From Paenibacillus alvei (GTDB lineage: Bacteria; Bacillota; Bacilli; Paenibacillales; NBRC-103111), in contig CAMCVV010000001.1 in assembly GCA_945881905.1 (NCBI GenBank), positions 84,983 to 133,738 of the forward strand: a stretch of 48,756 nt of DNA, written 5' to 3'. The position numbers were made by a program, and so were the translations under genes. Under the pieces are notes generated by a model. It made no database searches. It worked only from the letters and a program-made list of their open reading frames with translations, and was not told where the DNA came from. Positions 17,760 to 28,102 of this stretch are shown here, piece by piece (position 1 is the first letter of the stretch; each line of letters opens with the position of its first letter).

Positions 17760-18683
17760 ATGGAGTTGTTTAAGATCATCGTCATGAATGGTTCGGATCG
17801 AGTGATCTGCTCTTTGCATCAAGAAATGGTTGAAAAATTACGCCACATGCAGAACTTTCCTGCAACCATCAAATTACACATTGAGCGGTACGAATTTCAT
17901 AGTGAAATGTATGGTGAGTGTGAGAAAGAATTGTCTAGAACTATCGAGCATGAGATGTTGGAGTGTTTGAGTCAAGTGATTGCAGAACATATTCTTGATG
18001 TGCAAGAAAAACATCTTCTAAGAAATATAATTAAGAATCAGCTTCAATTTCATCACCTTCAGGACATAGATCGTATATATGAACTTGCTGCAAGATTTTT
18101 AAGAAAAATGGATGTAGGGATGGAGGAACAATTCCCAGCCCATAGTAATCGCAGACGTGACATCGTCAAACGCACACAAGATTATTTTCAAGAATACAAG
18201 ACCCTGATTTTGGAAGGGTATATATTTTTTCGACTTAAGGATTACGTTGAAGAATTATCAGAGATTGTTGGATATGCTATGGAAGAATTCAAGATGGATC
18301 AGCAGTACCAGGAATTCATTTCACTTTTGAAATACTTTGTGTGTATACAAGAAGTGAAAACTCCACTCATACATGTGATACATAAAGCTGAACATGAATT
18401 TGAGCTTTTAGATCATCATTTTCAGTTGCTTAGTTCCTCGGGAATTGATTCCTCATTTAAATTAGATATGATTGATCATCACCTTAATTTTGAAGATATG
18501 GTCGTCAGCACACTTATTTCTGTATCCCCTGCGCACATATGTGTACATACACGTGATTCAGATGTCACCATCATCCAAACGATTCTACAAATATTTGAAG
18601 ACAGAGTTAAACTGTGTACGTATTGTCATATATGCAGTTCATATGTGAGAGAAAACAACAAAAAGGATCATCTCTATCCTTGA
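17760..18683 (+). CDS. ytxC: YtxC-like putative sporulation protein
   Basis: A 307-residue soluble helical protein. Its sequence style (ERYEFHSEMYGECEKELSR, RRRDIVKRTQDYF, DYVEELSEIVGYAMEEF) and its position just before T-box-controlled thrS match YtxC of Bacillus and Paenibacillus. YtxC belongs to the sporulation-linked gene set, with no known activity. A cluster of Cys residues near the C-terminus (LCTYCHICSS) is worth noting as a possible metal site. GAGGAG precedes the ATG. The thrS promoter overlaps the last codons. Confidence 0.8.
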   Translation: MELFKIIVMNGSDRVICSLHQEMVEKLRHMQNFPATIKLHIERYEFHSEMYGECEKELSRTIEHEMLECLSQVIAEHILDVQEKHLLRNIIKNQLQFHHLQDIDRIYELAARFLRKMDVGMEEQFPAHSNRRRDIVKRTQDYFQEYKTLILEGYIFFRLKDYVEELSEIVGYAMEEFKMDQQYQEFISLLKYFVCIQEVKTPLIHVIHKAEHEFELLDHHFQLLSSSGIDSSFKLDMIDHHLNFEDMVVSTLISVSPAHICVHTRDSDVTIIQTILQIFEDRVKLCTYCHICSSYVRENNKKDHLYP

Positions 18684-18708
18684 CCAATACGCATAGCTTG
18701 ATTATAAT
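18680..18708 (+). promoter_or_regulatory. Promoter of the thrS T-box leader
   Basis: TTGACC (18680-18685), 17 bases, TATAAT (18703-18708): a near-consensus sigma-A promoter overlapping the ytxC stop. Predicted start near 18715. Confidence 0.8.
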
Positions 18709-18714
18709 AAGTAC

Positions 18715-18994
18715 AGAAAAGCGTACAATTCAAAGAAACGAATATCTGCTTGTAGCTGCTCAGAGAATGGAGACTAGGCTGGAATCTCCTTCAGTGAAAT
18801 CGATATTTACCCCTTTGGAGCTGTGTTGAGGAAAGTGATCGCAATTAGGTGTAATGCGTTCATAAGTATATATCACCGGCTCATCTCCGTTATGAGATGC
18901 TATTGAGGATTCTTGTGTGCAAGGCTTTCAAGAATTGAACTAGGGTGGAACCACGAGCTAAACACACTCGTCCCTTGAGGGATAAGTGTTTTTT
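18715..18994 (+). ncRNA. T-box leader controlling thrS
   Basis: The T-box core AGGGTGGAACCACG is at 18942-18955. It is followed by a terminator stem 18964-18974 / 18979-18989 and T6. In Stem I the likely specifier is ACC (18809-18811), a threonine codon, within GATATTTACCCC shortly before the apex-closing GGAGCTG. Uncharged threonine tRNA would pair at the specifier and at TGGA of the T-box bulge, preventing termination and turning on thrS. Confidence 0.92.
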
Positions 18995-19026
18995 GTGTTG
19001 ATTATAGTTGAGGAGGATACCGACGA

Positions 19027-20961
19027 ATGGAAGTAAAAGTGAAATTACCTAATGGCATGGTCCAAGAACACCCCGTAGGAACAACAATTGAACAATTGGC
19101 TGAATCCATTTCTATGGGTTTGAAGAAAAATGCCGTTGCTGCGATTGTTAATCGAAAGCTCGTAGACCTATCTTTCGTGTTAGAATCTGATGCTGAAGTC
19201 GAAATCCTAACATTAGATCATGAAGCGGGCATTGAAATTTATCGACATAGCACTGCACATATCATGGCTCAAGCAATCAAGCGCATATATGGGAATAAAG
19301 CAGTAAAATTAGGAATCGGTCCTGTAATTGAAGATGGATTTTATTACGATATTGATGTGGATACACCGATAACACAGGAAGATTTGAACAAAATCGAAAA
19401 AGAAATGGAAAAAATCATTCATGAAGACTTATACATTCGTAGACGAGAAGTAAATCGCGAAGAAGCCATCCGCATATTCACTCATTTAGGGGACCCTTAT
19501 AAGCTAGAGATTATACAAGGTTTGCCTGAACATAGTGTGATGAGCATATATGATCAGGGTGAATTTTTTGATTTGTGCCGTGGGCCACATCTTCCTTCAA
19601 CGGGTCGAATTAAAGCATTTAAGTTACTAAGTGTAGCAGGTGCTTATTGGCGCGGAGACTCTAAGAATAAAATGTTACAGCGCATATATGGCACCGCATT
19701 CCCTAAGAAATCCCAACTCGATGAACATCTGCAACTACTTGAAGAAGCCAAAAAACGAGATCACCGTAAATTGGGCAAAGAATTGAAAATGTTCACTTTT
19801 TCTAGAGAAGTGGGTCAAGGATTACCACTTTGGCTTCCTCATGGAGCCAAGCTTCGAAGAACATTAGAACGGTATATCGTTGATTTAGAGGAAAGTTTAG
19901 GTTATCAGCATGTGTATACGCCAGTGCTTGCAAATGTAGAGCTATACAAAATTTCAGGACATTGGGACCATTACAAAGAAGACATGTTTCCCAAAATGAT
20001 CATGGATAATGAGGAGCTTGTCTTGCGACCGATGAACTGTCCCCATCATATGATGGTATATAAAAGTGACATGCATAGTTATCGGGAACTACCTATTCGT
20101 ATTGCTGAACTAGGGACGATGCATCGCTATGAAATGTCAGGGGCGCTCACTGGACTTCATCGTGTAAGGAGCATGACCTTGAATGATGCTCATATATTTT
20201 GTAGACACGACCAAATCAAAGAAGAGTTTACTAGAGTCATTCAACTGATTCAAATGGTTTACAAAGATTTCGGGATAACCGACTATCGATTTCGTCTTTC
20301 TTATCGAGATCCAGCAGATAAAGAGAAGTATTTCCAAAATGATGAAATGTGGGAAACATCTCAACGAATGTTACGTGAAGTCGCAGACGAATTAGGTTTA
20401 CCATACTATGAAGCTATAGGTGAAGCTGCTTTTTATGGTCCTAAATTAGATGTACAAATCAAAACTGCACTAAAGAAAGAAGAAACCTTATCAACTGCAC
20501 AACTCGACTTCTTACTTCCTGAACGGTTTCAACTCGAATATGTGGGAGAAGATGGACTCAAGCATCGCCCAGTTGTTATACACCGCGGCATCATTAGCAC
20601 GATGGAGCGAATGACTGCATTCTTACTTGAGAACTATGCGGGAGCTCTTCCTGTTTGGTTGATGCCTGTTCAAGCAAGAGTTATCCCTGTCTCACAAGCA
20701 TTTGAAGACTATGCCAATCAAGTGAAAGAAAGATTGTTAGCTAGAGGGATTCGCGTAGAAACCGATCACCGCAACGAGAAATTAGGTTACAAAATACGTG
20801 AAGCACAATTAGAAAAAATCCCTTATATGCTTGTCGTTGGGGACAATGAAATGACTTCGGGTACATTATCTGTGCGAAAAAGAGGAACAGGTGATCTAGG
20901 AGCACAACTGATAGATCAGTTTATTTTAATGATTATCAACGAAATTCAAGATAAGAAATAA
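19027..20961 (+). CDS. thrS: Threonyl-tRNA synthetase
   Basis: A 644-residue class II synthetase of the usual bacterial length. The TGS domain covers about 1-62, the editing domain about 65-225 ([16 protein letters not shown]), the catalytic domain about 245-535, and the C-terminal anticodon-binding domain about 545-640. Zinc ligands of the active site are visible: Cys338 in MNCPHH, His389 in DAHIFCR and His519 in VIHRGI. GAGGAGG precedes the ATG. Regulation is by the T-box leader directly upstream. Confidence 0.97.
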   Translation: MEVKVKLPNGMVQEHPVGTTIEQLAESISMGLKKNAVAAIVNRKLVDLSFVLESDAEVEILTLDHEAGIEIYRHSTAHIMAQAIKRIYGNKAVKLGIGPVIEDGFYYDIDVDTPITQEDLNKIEKEMEKIIHEDLYIRRREVNREEAIRIFTHLGDPYKLEIIQGLPEHSVMSIYDQGEFFDLCRGPHLPSTGRIKAFKLLSVAGAYWRGDSKNKMLQRIYGTAFPKKSQLDEHLQLLEEAKKRDHRKLGKELKMFTFSREVGQGLPLWLPHGAKLRRTLERYIVDLEESLGYQHVYTPVLANVELYKISGHWDHYKEDMFPKMIMDNEELVLRPMNCPHHMMVYKSDMHSYRELPIRIAELGTMHRYEMSGALTGLHRVRSMTLNDAHIFCRHDQIKEEFTRVIQLIQMVYKDFGITDYRFRLSYRDPADKEKYFQNDEMWETSQRMLREVADELGLPYYEAIGEAAFYGPKLDVQIKTALKKEETLSTAQLDFLLPERFQLEYVGEDGLKHRPVVIHRGIISTMERMTAFLLENYAGALPVWLMPVQARVIPVSQAFEDYANQVKERLLARGIRVETDHRNEKLGYKIREAQLEKIPYMLVVGDNEMTSGTLSVRKRGTGDLGAQLIDQFILMIINEIQDKK

Positions 20962-20989
20962 AGACGCATATCATGGAATAGAGTAGAAC

Positions 20990-21018
20990 AAGATCACTTC
21001 AAAAGTGGTCTTTTTTTT
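20990..21018 (+). terminator. Terminator after thrS
   Basis: AAGATCACTT (20990-20999) pairs with AAGTGGTCTT (21003-21012, one G-U) and is followed by a run of eight T. Confidence 0.9.
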
Positions 21019-21090
21019 ATGGAATGTAACATGATGAATAAGGTGGTGCACTCTTGGAAAAACTGCATGTGCAGGAGGAGTGTTATTGTG

Positions 21091-21753
21091 ATGTCGTGTA
21101 CAACGAAAAAACGCCTTGTAAAAATAGGGGTTGTGATCATGTTCATTCTTGCTTCGATGAACGGACAAGCCTATAGCAAATTAAAACTTCAAATCGAAAA
21201 TGAGAATTCAACAATATCTGTTCAACAAGAACAGACACATATGCCCACAGAAGCTTTACCTATAGACAATTATCCGTTGGGCGATGTATACGACTCAACA
21301 AACAGAGAACAACTCAGTTATAAGCATGCCCCTAAAAACCAAGAACATATGTCTGTGGGTCATGCAGTTCAAGTAACAGCAACGGGCTATTCAGCAGGCT
21401 ATGAATCCACAGGGAAAACACCAGATCACCCAGCATTTGGAATTACGTATTCGGGCATTCAGGTCGTTAGAGATGAAAGTGCACTTTCAACAATTGCAGC
21501 GGATCTAGATGTGTTCCCGATCGGTACAGTGCTATTTATTCCGGGTTACGGATATGGGGTAGTAGCAGATATAGGTGGTCTCATCAAAGGCGACAAGATT
21601 GATCTCTACTTCGATACGAAAGACCAAGTCTATCAAGAGTGGGGCAAAAAAATACTTCAAGTGTTTGTCATAAAAAAAGGTAATGGTAAAGTAAATAAAA
21701 GAATATGGAATCAATTAAAAGAAGAAATTCTAGCGCAAACACAGCATATATAA
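21091..21753 (+). CDS. 3D-domain protein (cell-wall or spore-cortex type, exported)
   Basis: A 220-residue protein with an N-terminal hydrophobic segment (about 10-25, [20 protein letters not shown]) that looks like a signal peptide or anchor, a polar linker, and a C-terminal 3D domain (about 118-205). The 3D fold is named for three Asp residues; candidates here are in VVADIGG and GDKIDLYFD. It is the double-psi barrel found in peptidoglycan lytic transglycosylases such as MltA and in YuiC/YocH-type proteins. Start ATG 21091 follows AGGAGGAG; GTG at 21088 is equally possible. Confidence 0.8.
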   Translation: MSCTTKKRLVKIGVVIMFILASMNGQAYSKLKLQIENENSTISVQQEQTHMPTEALPIDNYPLGDVYDSTNREQLSYKHAPKNQEHMSVGHAVQVTATGYSAGYESTGKTPDHPAFGITYSGIQVVRDESALSTIAADLDVFPIGTVLFIPGYGYGVVADIGGLIKGDKIDLYFDTKDQVYQEWGKKILQVFVIKKGNGKVNKRIWNQLKEEILAQTQHI

Positions 21754-21832
21754 ACCTCATGTAATAATCACCAGGGATTACCATCATAAAATAACAAAAA
21801 ATCGCACAACCTTTCTTCAGGAGGTGATCCAC

Positions 21833-21973
21833 ATGGCGAAAAATAAAAACAATCAATCCAAAACAGAAGTTGAGTTTGCATCAGAGAATATGATACCAGA
21901 TCAACAAAATAATCAAAAAAATAACCAACAAACAAAATCAGACACACAAGAAGAAGATACAAGTAAATCTTAA
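21833..21973 (+). CDS. Small Gln/Asn-rich peptide, gamma-type SASP-like
   Basis: A 46-residue hydrophilic peptide starting MAKNKNNQSKTEVEFASENM. The segment TEVEFASEN followed by a Gln/Asn-rich tail recalls gamma-type small acid-soluble spore proteins (TEFASET repeats, amino-acid stores in spores). Only one such unit is present, so it would be a shortened member. It has a very strong ribosome binding site (AGGAGGTGATC) six bases before the ATG, and a hairpin terminator follows. Not proven. Confidence 0.5.
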   Translation: MAKNKNNQSKTEVEFASENMIPDQQNNQKNNQQTKSDTQEEDTSKS

Positions 21974-21989
21974 TGACATAGATGTAGTA

Positions 21990-22018
21990 AGAGGGATGGA
22001 TGGTTTTCCCTCTTTTTT
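21990..22018 (+). terminator. Terminator after the SASP-like gene
   Basis: AGAGGGA (21990-21996) pairs with TCCCTCT (22007-22013), then a T run. Confidence 0.8.
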
Positions 22019-22062
22019 ATCACGATTTCCTAATATACATAGGTGTATGGAGGCGAATAAAC

Positions 22063-22488
22063 ATGAAAGCTATCTCATCAAAAATTGAAAATATAAAGCA
22101 ATCTTATGCAGAAGCCGAATCCCTCCTTCATGAATTTGGATTCATTTTAGGTGGTAATTGGGATTATCAGCACGGTTACTTCGATAAACATCTTGACGAC
22201 AAGCATACCGTGTGGCTTCGAATTCCATTTCAAGTTATATCGGGTACTCTAGAAGGAGATACGTTTGCTACAGATACTGCTATACAGTTAGGTTTAGCTT
22301 TTGTTCTACATCATCAATACAACGAGGGCCTCGATCCTAAAGCCGAAGTTCATGTTGTTGGTGCACTCTGGGACCAATTCCAAACTGCGGTAGATGCAGA
22401 TGCGGATGTCCAAGAGAAATGGGTAAAGCAAGCTTCAGAAGTCTTACAACAAGTCGAAGATAAATACTTTCAAAAAAATATAAGTTAA
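22063..22488 (+). CDS. YugN-like protein
   Basis: A 141-residue soluble protein of the YugN family: FGFILGGNWDYQHGYFDKHL, HTVWLRIPFQVISGTLE, HQYNEGLDPKAEVHV and the late DADVQEKWV all match the pattern of this family. Function unknown. GGAGGCG precedes ATG 22063; the extended in-frame start at 22000 lies in the terminator of the previous gene and is rejected. Confidence 0.85.
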   Translation: MKAISSKIENIKQSYAEAESLLHEFGFILGGNWDYQHGYFDKHLDDKHTVWLRIPFQVISGTLEGDTFATDTAIQLGLAFVLHHQYNEGLDPKAEVHVVGALWDQFQTAVDADADVQEKWVKQASEVLQQVEDKYFQKNIS

Positions 22489-22626
22489 TGAATATTTTAT
22501 CTCGTTTTTATGTATTTTTAATGTGGATTTAAGGTTCAAGGTGCATGATAGAAACAGGTATACATCAATGGAGCGTTTATATCGCAGACCTTAGTTCATT
22601 TCCCATTATCAATTCAGGAGGTAATC

Positions 22627-24165
22627 ATGTTGGATGATCAAAAAAAGGAAGAAAAATTGGGAACACCCGAATTACCAGAGCAAGCTCTAAAGGAAGAAAA
22701 ATCAACAGGATACTATTCCTACGGACCCTTCAAATCGGCCGACCTAGAGAAAACACAACATCAGCAAGCTACAACAGATATAGACCAAGCTTTACTGAAT
22801 AAGGAAGGTGAAGTCATTCAATCTTCTATGGTTTCTATTTCGAATCCATATGAAACCACTAAAGACCAGAAGCAGAAACCTCGAAAAACAAGAACATTTC
22901 AAGGTGGCATGGTAGCGGGTTTTCTTGTGGGTACCATCATTGTCGGCGGACTGATGTTTGGTTCAGACAAAGCGAATTTATTTTCTAATGGACCCTTACT
23001 TGCAGTAGATAGTCAACTAACAGCTTCAATGAACGAGCAAGTCATGAATCGTCAAACCACGAACAATTCGCTAAGCAATACGAATCAACAAAATACGACC
23101 AATTTAGCTGTAGATATCGTAAGGCCTAATAGCATTGCTGAGATTTTTGATAATGCAAGTCCAGCTGTTGTGAAAATAGAAGCATACACAAAAGTAAAAG
23201 GATCATCACAACAAAACAATTCCTTTTTGGATGACCCATTTTTTCGTCAATTTTTTGAAGACAATTCACCTTCTACGCCCAATAATGATGCAAACACAGG
23301 TACACTACGTCAAACAGGTATGGGAACAGGATTTTTATTTGAGAAATCCGGGTATATTCTCACCAATGAGCATGTCATTAATGGTGCAGATGAAATTCTA
23401 GTTACAGTTGAAGGTTACGATAAACCGTTTATAGCACAGCTACTCGGAAATAGTTTCGAATTAGACTTAGCTGCTTTGAAAATAGAGAATGACCGGGATT
23501 TTTCAGTACTTCCCTTAGCGAATACAGACACTGCCAATGTAGGTGATTGGGTAGTTGCTATTGGTAATCCTTACGGATTTGAACACACGGTAACAGTGGG
23601 AGTTATAAGCGCGAAAGAGCGTCCGATTAGTATTACTGATAAGAATGGCACGAGGGATTATGAGCACTTATTGCAAACAGATGCATCTATTAATCCTGGT
23701 AATTCAGGAGGACCGCTATTAAATTTGTTTGGCGAAGTCATTGGTATTAACACAGCGGTTAATTCACAAGCACAAGGAATTGGCTTCGCAATTCCGACTA
23801 GCACTATATCATCTGTACTTGATAACTTAAAAAACAATGTAAAAATCCCTAAAACCCCTTCTCCATATATAGGTGTGTCCTTGCAAGAGATTGATCAAAG
23901 CTGGGTAAATGATTTGAAGCTCGATAACACAGAAGGTGCACTCATTAATGGCATAGAACGTAAGAGTCCTGCATTCATCGCTGGGTTAAGACCATATGAT
24001 GTTATTGTCGATGTGGATGGTAAGAAAATCAAAAATTCTTCACAGCTCGTAGAACTCATAAAGTCATATAAAACAGCTGACAAAATCAAAATAGGGATCA
24101 TTCGTGATGGTAAGCGAATTGAAGTCAATGTTGAAATTGGAGATCGTAACGCCAGTAATTCATAA
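22627..24165 (+). CDS. htrA: HtrA/DegP-like membrane-anchored serine protease
   Basis: A 512-residue S1C protease. A long acidic cytoplasmic N-terminus (1-95) leads to one membrane span (about 96-112), a low-complexity Asn/Thr/Gln linker, the trypsin-like domain (about 165-390) and one PDZ domain (about 400-505). The catalytic triad is His249 (TNEHVI), Asp280 (ELDLAALKI) and Ser360 (NPGNSGGPL). It degrades misfolded exported proteins at the outer membrane face. A two-component system follows 125 bases later, as in CssRS-htrA and MprAB-pepD systems, which suggests envelope-stress control. Confidence 0.93.
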   Translation: MLDDQKKEEKLGTPELPEQALKEEKSTGYYSYGPFKSADLEKTQHQQATTDIDQALLNKEGEVIQSSMVSISNPYETTKDQKQKPRKTRTFQGGMVAGFLVGTIIVGGLMFGSDKANLFSNGPLLAVDSQLTASMNEQVMNRQTTNNSLSNTNQQNTTNLAVDIVRPNSIAEIFDNASPAVVKIEAYTKVKGSSQQNNSFLDDPFFRQFFEDNSPSTPNNDANTGTLRQTGMGTGFLFEKSGYILTNEHVINGADEILVTVEGYDKPFIAQLLGNSFELDLAALKIENDRDFSVLPLANTDTANVGDWVVAIGNPYGFEHTVTVGVISAKERPISITDKNGTRDYEHLLQTDASINPGNSGGPLLNLFGEVIGINTAVNSQAQGIGFAIPTSTISSVLDNLKNNVKIPKTPSPYIGVSLQEIDQSWVNDLKLDNTEGALINGIERKSPAFIAGLRPYDVIVDVDGKKIKNSSQLVELIKSYKTADKIKIGIIRDGKRIEVNVEIGDRNASNS

Positions 24166-24206
24166 TTCGATGTCGAAATGAATGAAACATGCAGCAACTG
24201 AGAGCT

Positions 24207-24233
24207 AGGAGCAATCAGTTCGCTGCTCTTTTT
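24207..24233 (+). terminator. Probable terminator after htrA
   Basis: AGGAGCA (24207-24213) pairs with TGCTCTT (24224-24230, one G-U) and ends in five T. It separates htrA from the response regulator gene. Confidence 0.6.
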
Positions 24234-24289
24234 GTATATGGAGAAGTTTGTTACAATATAGATATATAGGCTAGGAGGTGCGCGATGTC

Positions 24290-24979
24290 ATGAAAGAGAA
24301 GATATTGATTATAGATGATGATGAGCGTATTATTTCCATGCTTAGACGCAGTTTAGCATTTGAAGGGTATACGGTGATTATCGCTCACGATGGATCTGAG
24401 GGCTTAAAACAATTATCTGATAGATCCCCGGATGTGATGATTATTGATGTGATGATGCCACTTATGGATGGTTGGGAAGTCGTTCGACGAGTACGTGATG
24501 GAGGTATAGACATACCGATTCTGATGTTAACAGCTAAAGATGAAATAAGTGAGCGTGTCAAGGGTCTTGATCTGGGTGCTGATGACTATCTCGTCAAACC
24601 ATTTGCTCTCGAAGAGCTTCTAGCTCGAATTCGTGTGCTGATTCGAAGGAAATCAGAGCGAATGGATGCTCCGTTGAATCGGTTAACCTATGAGGATATG
24701 ATGATGGATTTGGATGCAAGAGAAGTATATCGAGAAAACCAATTGATCGAACTCACTGCAAAAGAGTTTGACCTGCTTCATCTTTTCTTAGACAATCCGA
24801 GAAGGGTATTATCCAGATCTACCTTAATGGATAAAATATGGGGATACGATTTCAGTGGTGAATCCAATGTAATTGAAGTCTATATTGCATTACTTCGGCA
24901 AAAAATGGAAGGATATGGACACGGTCGACTGATTCAAACAGTGCGAGGAGCAGGTTATGTGTTGAAAGGGGATGGATAG
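24290..24979 (+). CDS. OmpR-family response regulator
   Basis: A 229-residue regulator: receiver domain 1-115 with acidic pocket (IIDDDER), phosphoacceptor Asp53 (MIIDVMMPLMDGWEV), Thr/Lys switch residues (MLTAKD, LVKPFAL), then a winged-helix DNA-binding domain (about 130-227; LTAKEFDLLHLFL, RGAGYVLKG). It most resembles MprA/YycF-type regulators. AGGAGGTG is 11 bases before ATG 24290. Its stop lies one base before the kinase start, and htrA precedes it, so envelope-stress regulation of htrA is a reasonable inference. Confidence 0.92.
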   Translation: MKEKILIIDDDERIISMLRRSLAFEGYTVIIAHDGSEGLKQLSDRSPDVMIIDVMMPLMDGWEVVRRVRDGGIDIPILMLTAKDEISERVKGLDLGADDYLVKPFALEELLARIRVLIRRKSERMDAPLNRLTYEDMMMDLDAREVYRENQLIELTAKEFDLLHLFLDNPRRVLSRSTLMDKIWGYDFSGESNVIEVYIALLRQKMEGYGHGRLIQTVRGAGYVLKGDG

Positions 24980-24980
24980 C

Positions 24981-26468
24981 ATGTCTCTGCGCTTTCGCTT
25001 AACCCTATGGTATTCTAGCGTTCTTGCAGTAACCTTAATTATATGTGGCATAGGATTGTATTTCTTTCTAGATTTTTTTGTATACAACAATGTTGAACAA
25101 GAGTTGAAGACGAATGCAGAAAAAACTTACTCGCGTATCCAACCGAGATTATCACTGACTCTCAAAGGTCTAGTACTCGATTTGGATTTGCAAGATAGAG
25201 ACTTACATTCGACCAACACATTTGTACAGCTATATAATGTCAAGCTAGCGACAATTAATAAATCAGCGAATTTACAATTTCACGATGTGAATCTTCCTGT
25301 TTCCGAAGAAATCCTAAATAAACTTGAAACTACGGATTCATTTTTTTTGCGCGAAAAAATTCTTGGACAAAGGCTATTGATCTATCACCTTGGGATCTAC
25401 AGCTCTGCGAGTGATGGTTCTAAGGAATTGAGAGGTATATTACAAACAGCTATTCCAATTAATCAATACGAAAGTTTCTTCACGATATTGAAATACATGT
25501 TGATCTTTATTGCTGCCTTGACGATCTTGCTAGCATCTACGTTAGGCTGGTTCTTAGCCAGAAAAGCATTAAGTCCCATTCAACAAGTGATTGCTTCTGC
25601 GAATTTGATTCAAAGAGGCGATGATTTGGACAAAAGAATTATTTATGAAGGCCCAATAGATGATGAAGTAGGTAGACTTTCGAGTACGATTAATCAGATG
25701 TTAGCGAGAATACAAGTTGTATATCGTGAATTGGAAGAAGCTTATGGTGCACAGCGAAGATTCGTATCAGACGCTTCCCACGAACTCAGAACACCACTTA
25801 CGACAATACGTGGAAATGTAGAGCTACTCGAGAAAATGTGGAAATCTAGTCAACAAGAGGAAGCAGGAAAACTTGAAGAACACCAAGTCATTTCCAAAGA
25901 AGCTTTGCATGATATAGCAGCAGAATCACAGCGGATGAGCTATCTCGTGAATGATTTGTTAGTTCTCGCACGCGCAGATGCACGTGTGAATCTACAGAAA
26001 AATCCATTGGAAATCAAACCTGTGATTGATGAAGTCGTGCGCAAAGCGAATTTCTTACCTCGTACCGTTGAGTGGCAGGTAGGTGATTTGACAGTCTTAG
26101 CGCATATACAAGTCTTAGGAAATCGAGATTATTTGCAACAGTTGCTGTTTATTTTTATCGAAAATGCATTTAAATATACAAACAAAGGGTTTTGCAAATT
26201 AGAAGCACAGTTGACAGAGCATCAAGTAGGTATTTCGATTATCGATACAGGGATCGGGATGGATGAGTCAGAAATTCCTCATATTTTCGAGCGATTCTAT
26301 CGAGCTGATCCTTCAAGAGGGAAATTTTCGGGAACTGGTCTAGGATTATCTATCGCAAAATGGATTATTGATGAGCATCAAGGATCAATAGAAGTCATCA
26401 CCAGTAAAAATAAAGGAAGTACTTTTATGATATGGCTTCCGATAAACTATCAACACGTTGCTCAATAG
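24981..26468 (+). CDS. Sensor histidine kinase (HAMP-HisKA-HATPase)
   Basis: A 495-residue partner of the preceding regulator. Two membrane helices (about 7-30 and 169-191) enclose an extracellular sensor of about 135 residues. HAMP follows (about 192-245), then HisKA with His267 (SDASHELRTPLTTIRGN), N box (FIENAFKYT), G1 box (DTGIGM), F box (FERFYRAD) and G2 box (GTGLGLSIAKWI). The ATG at 24981 has AAGGGG at good spacing; the in-frame ATG at 24972 overlaps the regulator gene and lies too close to that site. Confidence 0.92.
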   Translation: MSLRFRLTLWYSSVLAVTLIICGIGLYFFLDFFVYNNVEQELKTNAEKTYSRIQPRLSLTLKGLVLDLDLQDRDLHSTNTFVQLYNVKLATINKSANLQFHDVNLPVSEEILNKLETTDSFFLREKILGQRLLIYHLGIYSSASDGSKELRGILQTAIPINQYESFFTILKYMLIFIAALTILLASTLGWFLARKALSPIQQVIASANLIQRGDDLDKRIIYEGPIDDEVGRLSSTINQMLARIQVVYRELEEAYGAQRRFVSDASHELRTPLTTIRGNVELLEKMWKSSQQEEAGKLEEHQVISKEALHDIAAESQRMSYLVNDLLVLARADARVNLQKNPLEIKPVIDEVVRKANFLPRTVEWQVGDLTVLAHIQVLGNRDYLQQLLFIFIENAFKYTNKGFCKLEAQLTEHQVGISIIDTGIGMDESEIPHIFERFYRADPSRGKFSGTGLGLSIAKWIIDEHQGSIEVITSKNKGSTFMIWLPINYQHVAQ

Positions 26469-26521
26469 GTTATAATTGAATGTGTAAGAACGATCTTGGT
26501 TTTTCATGAGGAGGTATCATT

Positions 26522-27472
26522 GTGGAAGTACTCAAAATCTCTCCAAGAGGTTATTGTTATGGTGTTGTCGATGCTATGGCATTAGCAATGAAAACAGCTA
26601 GAAATCTAGATTTGCCTAGACCGATATATATATTAGGGATGATCGTGCACAACAAGCATATAACAGATTACTTTACGGATGAAGAAGGGATTATTACCTT
26701 AGATGGTGAAAATCGCCTTGAAATTCTTGAAAAGATCGAACGAGGAACAGTTATATTCACTGCACATGGTGTTTCACTCGATGTTCGCAAAAAAGCCAAA
26801 GAAAAAGGGTTAACCGTTGTTGATGCTACGTGTCCTGATGTTACTAGAACCCATGATTTAATTCGTGATAAAGTCGCAGAAGGATATCAAATTATTTATA
26901 TAGGAAAAAAAGGGCACCCTGAGCCAGAAGGTGCAATGGGCGTAGCACCTAAACAAGTCCATTTAGTTGAAAATATGGCAGACATCCCACTTCTCGATGT
27001 AGATGACGACAAACTCGTCATAACGAACCAAACGACGATGAGTCAATGGGATATTAAAGACTTGATCAATGCATTGATTCAGAAGTTCCCTCATGCTGAG
27101 ATTCATAATGAGATTTGTTTAGCTACACAAGTAAGACAAGAAGCTGTTGCAGAGCAAGCCAAAGAAGTTGATTTAGTCATTGTTGTAGGTGATCCCAAAA
27201 GCAATAATTCTAACCGACTCGCTCAAGTTTCTGAAGAAATCGCAGGAGTAAAAGCTTATCGTGTTTCTGATGTCACTGAAATTGAACCAGAGTGGCTGAT
27301 GAATATACATAAAGTCGGTGTTACATCAGGTGCTTCTACACCAACACCGATCACAAAAGAAGTGATTCAGTTTCTCGAAACCTTCGATCCGAGGCTTCCA
27401 TCAACTTGGGAACACATCAGAACGATTAACATGAAGAAACTGATACCGCTCGCAAAAAACCAGTCCTTATGA
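26522..27472 (+). CDS. ispH: 4-hydroxy-3-methylbut-2-enyl diphosphate reductase
   Basis: A 316-residue IspH (LytB), the last step of the MEP isoprenoid pathway, making IPP and DMAPP with a [4Fe-4S] cluster. The three cluster cysteines are in [21 protein letters not shown] and [11 protein letters not shown]. Substrate-handling motifs include [28 protein letters not shown] and TSGASTPTP. The gene starts with GTG after GAGGAGG. Confidence 0.96.
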   Translation: MEVLKISPRGYCYGVVDAMALAMKTARNLDLPRPIYILGMIVHNKHITDYFTDEEGIITLDGENRLEILEKIERGTVIFTAHGVSLDVRKKAKEKGLTVVDATCPDVTRTHDLIRDKVAEGYQIIYIGKKGHPEPEGAMGVAPKQVHLVENMADIPLLDVDDDKLVITNQTTMSQWDIKDLINALIQKFPHAEIHNEICLATQVRQEAVAEQAKEVDLVIVVGDPKSNNSNRLAQVSEEIAGVKAYRVSDVTEIEPEWLMNIHKVGVTSGASTPTPITKEVIQFLETFDPRLPSTWEHIRTINMKKLIPLAKNQSL

Positions 27473-27542
27473 CAGGTGGATAACTTGATCAAACAGAAAG
27501 CGAGTTGCATCTCCAATTCAATTTAAGATAAATAAAATTACA

Positions 27543-28037
27543 GTGAATCGAAGAGTTTCAAAATGGAAACGATGGTTCAAATATAAATACTTAAAATTAT
27601 TACGAGTCAAAGGTGGCCCACAGAAAACAGCAAAAGGATTTAGTATAGGTATTGCAGTGGAGATGTTTACGCTACCTACAGGTGGCTTAGCTTTTTTCCT
27701 CATATTCCCTATAGCTTACCTGTTAAGAGGAAGTATAGCTGGAGCACTAATTGGGTTTATGTTAGGGAAAGTCATCTATATTCCGATGGCATTTTTGAGC
27801 AAAAAAATAGGTGACCTCGTGATTCCGGATTATATCCAAGTGTATTTTCTGGATTCTATGCCAACTTGGCTATCAAAAATCATAGACGGTAGTCTAGATT
27901 TGATTGTTGGCGGGATTATTGTAGGTACAGTTCTTGGAATCGCAGTGTATTACCCGATCTTCTTATTATTAAAAACTCAGATCAATATTAGGAAAGAAAA
28001 GCGCTTACAAAGAATTCGTATTTTTCCAACGAAATAG
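27543..28037 (+). CDS. DUF2062-family membrane protein
   Basis: A 164-residue protein with a basic N-terminus followed by GGPQKTAKGFSIGIAVEMFTL and three hydrophobic segments, the DUF2062 pattern. Function unknown; some relatives sit with polysaccharide synthesis genes. The apparent GTG start at 27543 has no good ribosome binding site, so it may start elsewhere or be weakly translated. Confidence 0.75.
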   Translation: MNRRVSKWKRWFKYKYLKLLRVKGGPQKTAKGFSIGIAVEMFTLPTGGLAFFLIFPIAYLLRGSIAGALIGFMLGKVIYIPMAFLSKKIGDLVIPDYIQVYFLDSMPTWLSKIIDGSLDLIVGGIIVGTVLGIAVYYPIFLLLKTQINIRKEKRLQRIRIFPTK

Positions 28038-28063
28038 AGTAGCTATTAATTTTAAATATAGGA

Positions 28064-28092
28064 TTGACGGCAGTACGATTTTGTTATATATT
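28064..28092 (+). promoter_or_regulatory. Promoter of the DAHP synthase gene
   Basis: TTGACG (28064-28069), 17 bases, TATATT (28087-28092). The predicted start near 28099 lies immediately before the octanucleotide repeat. Confidence 0.7.
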
Positions 28093-28102
28093 TACTTTAC
28101 CA

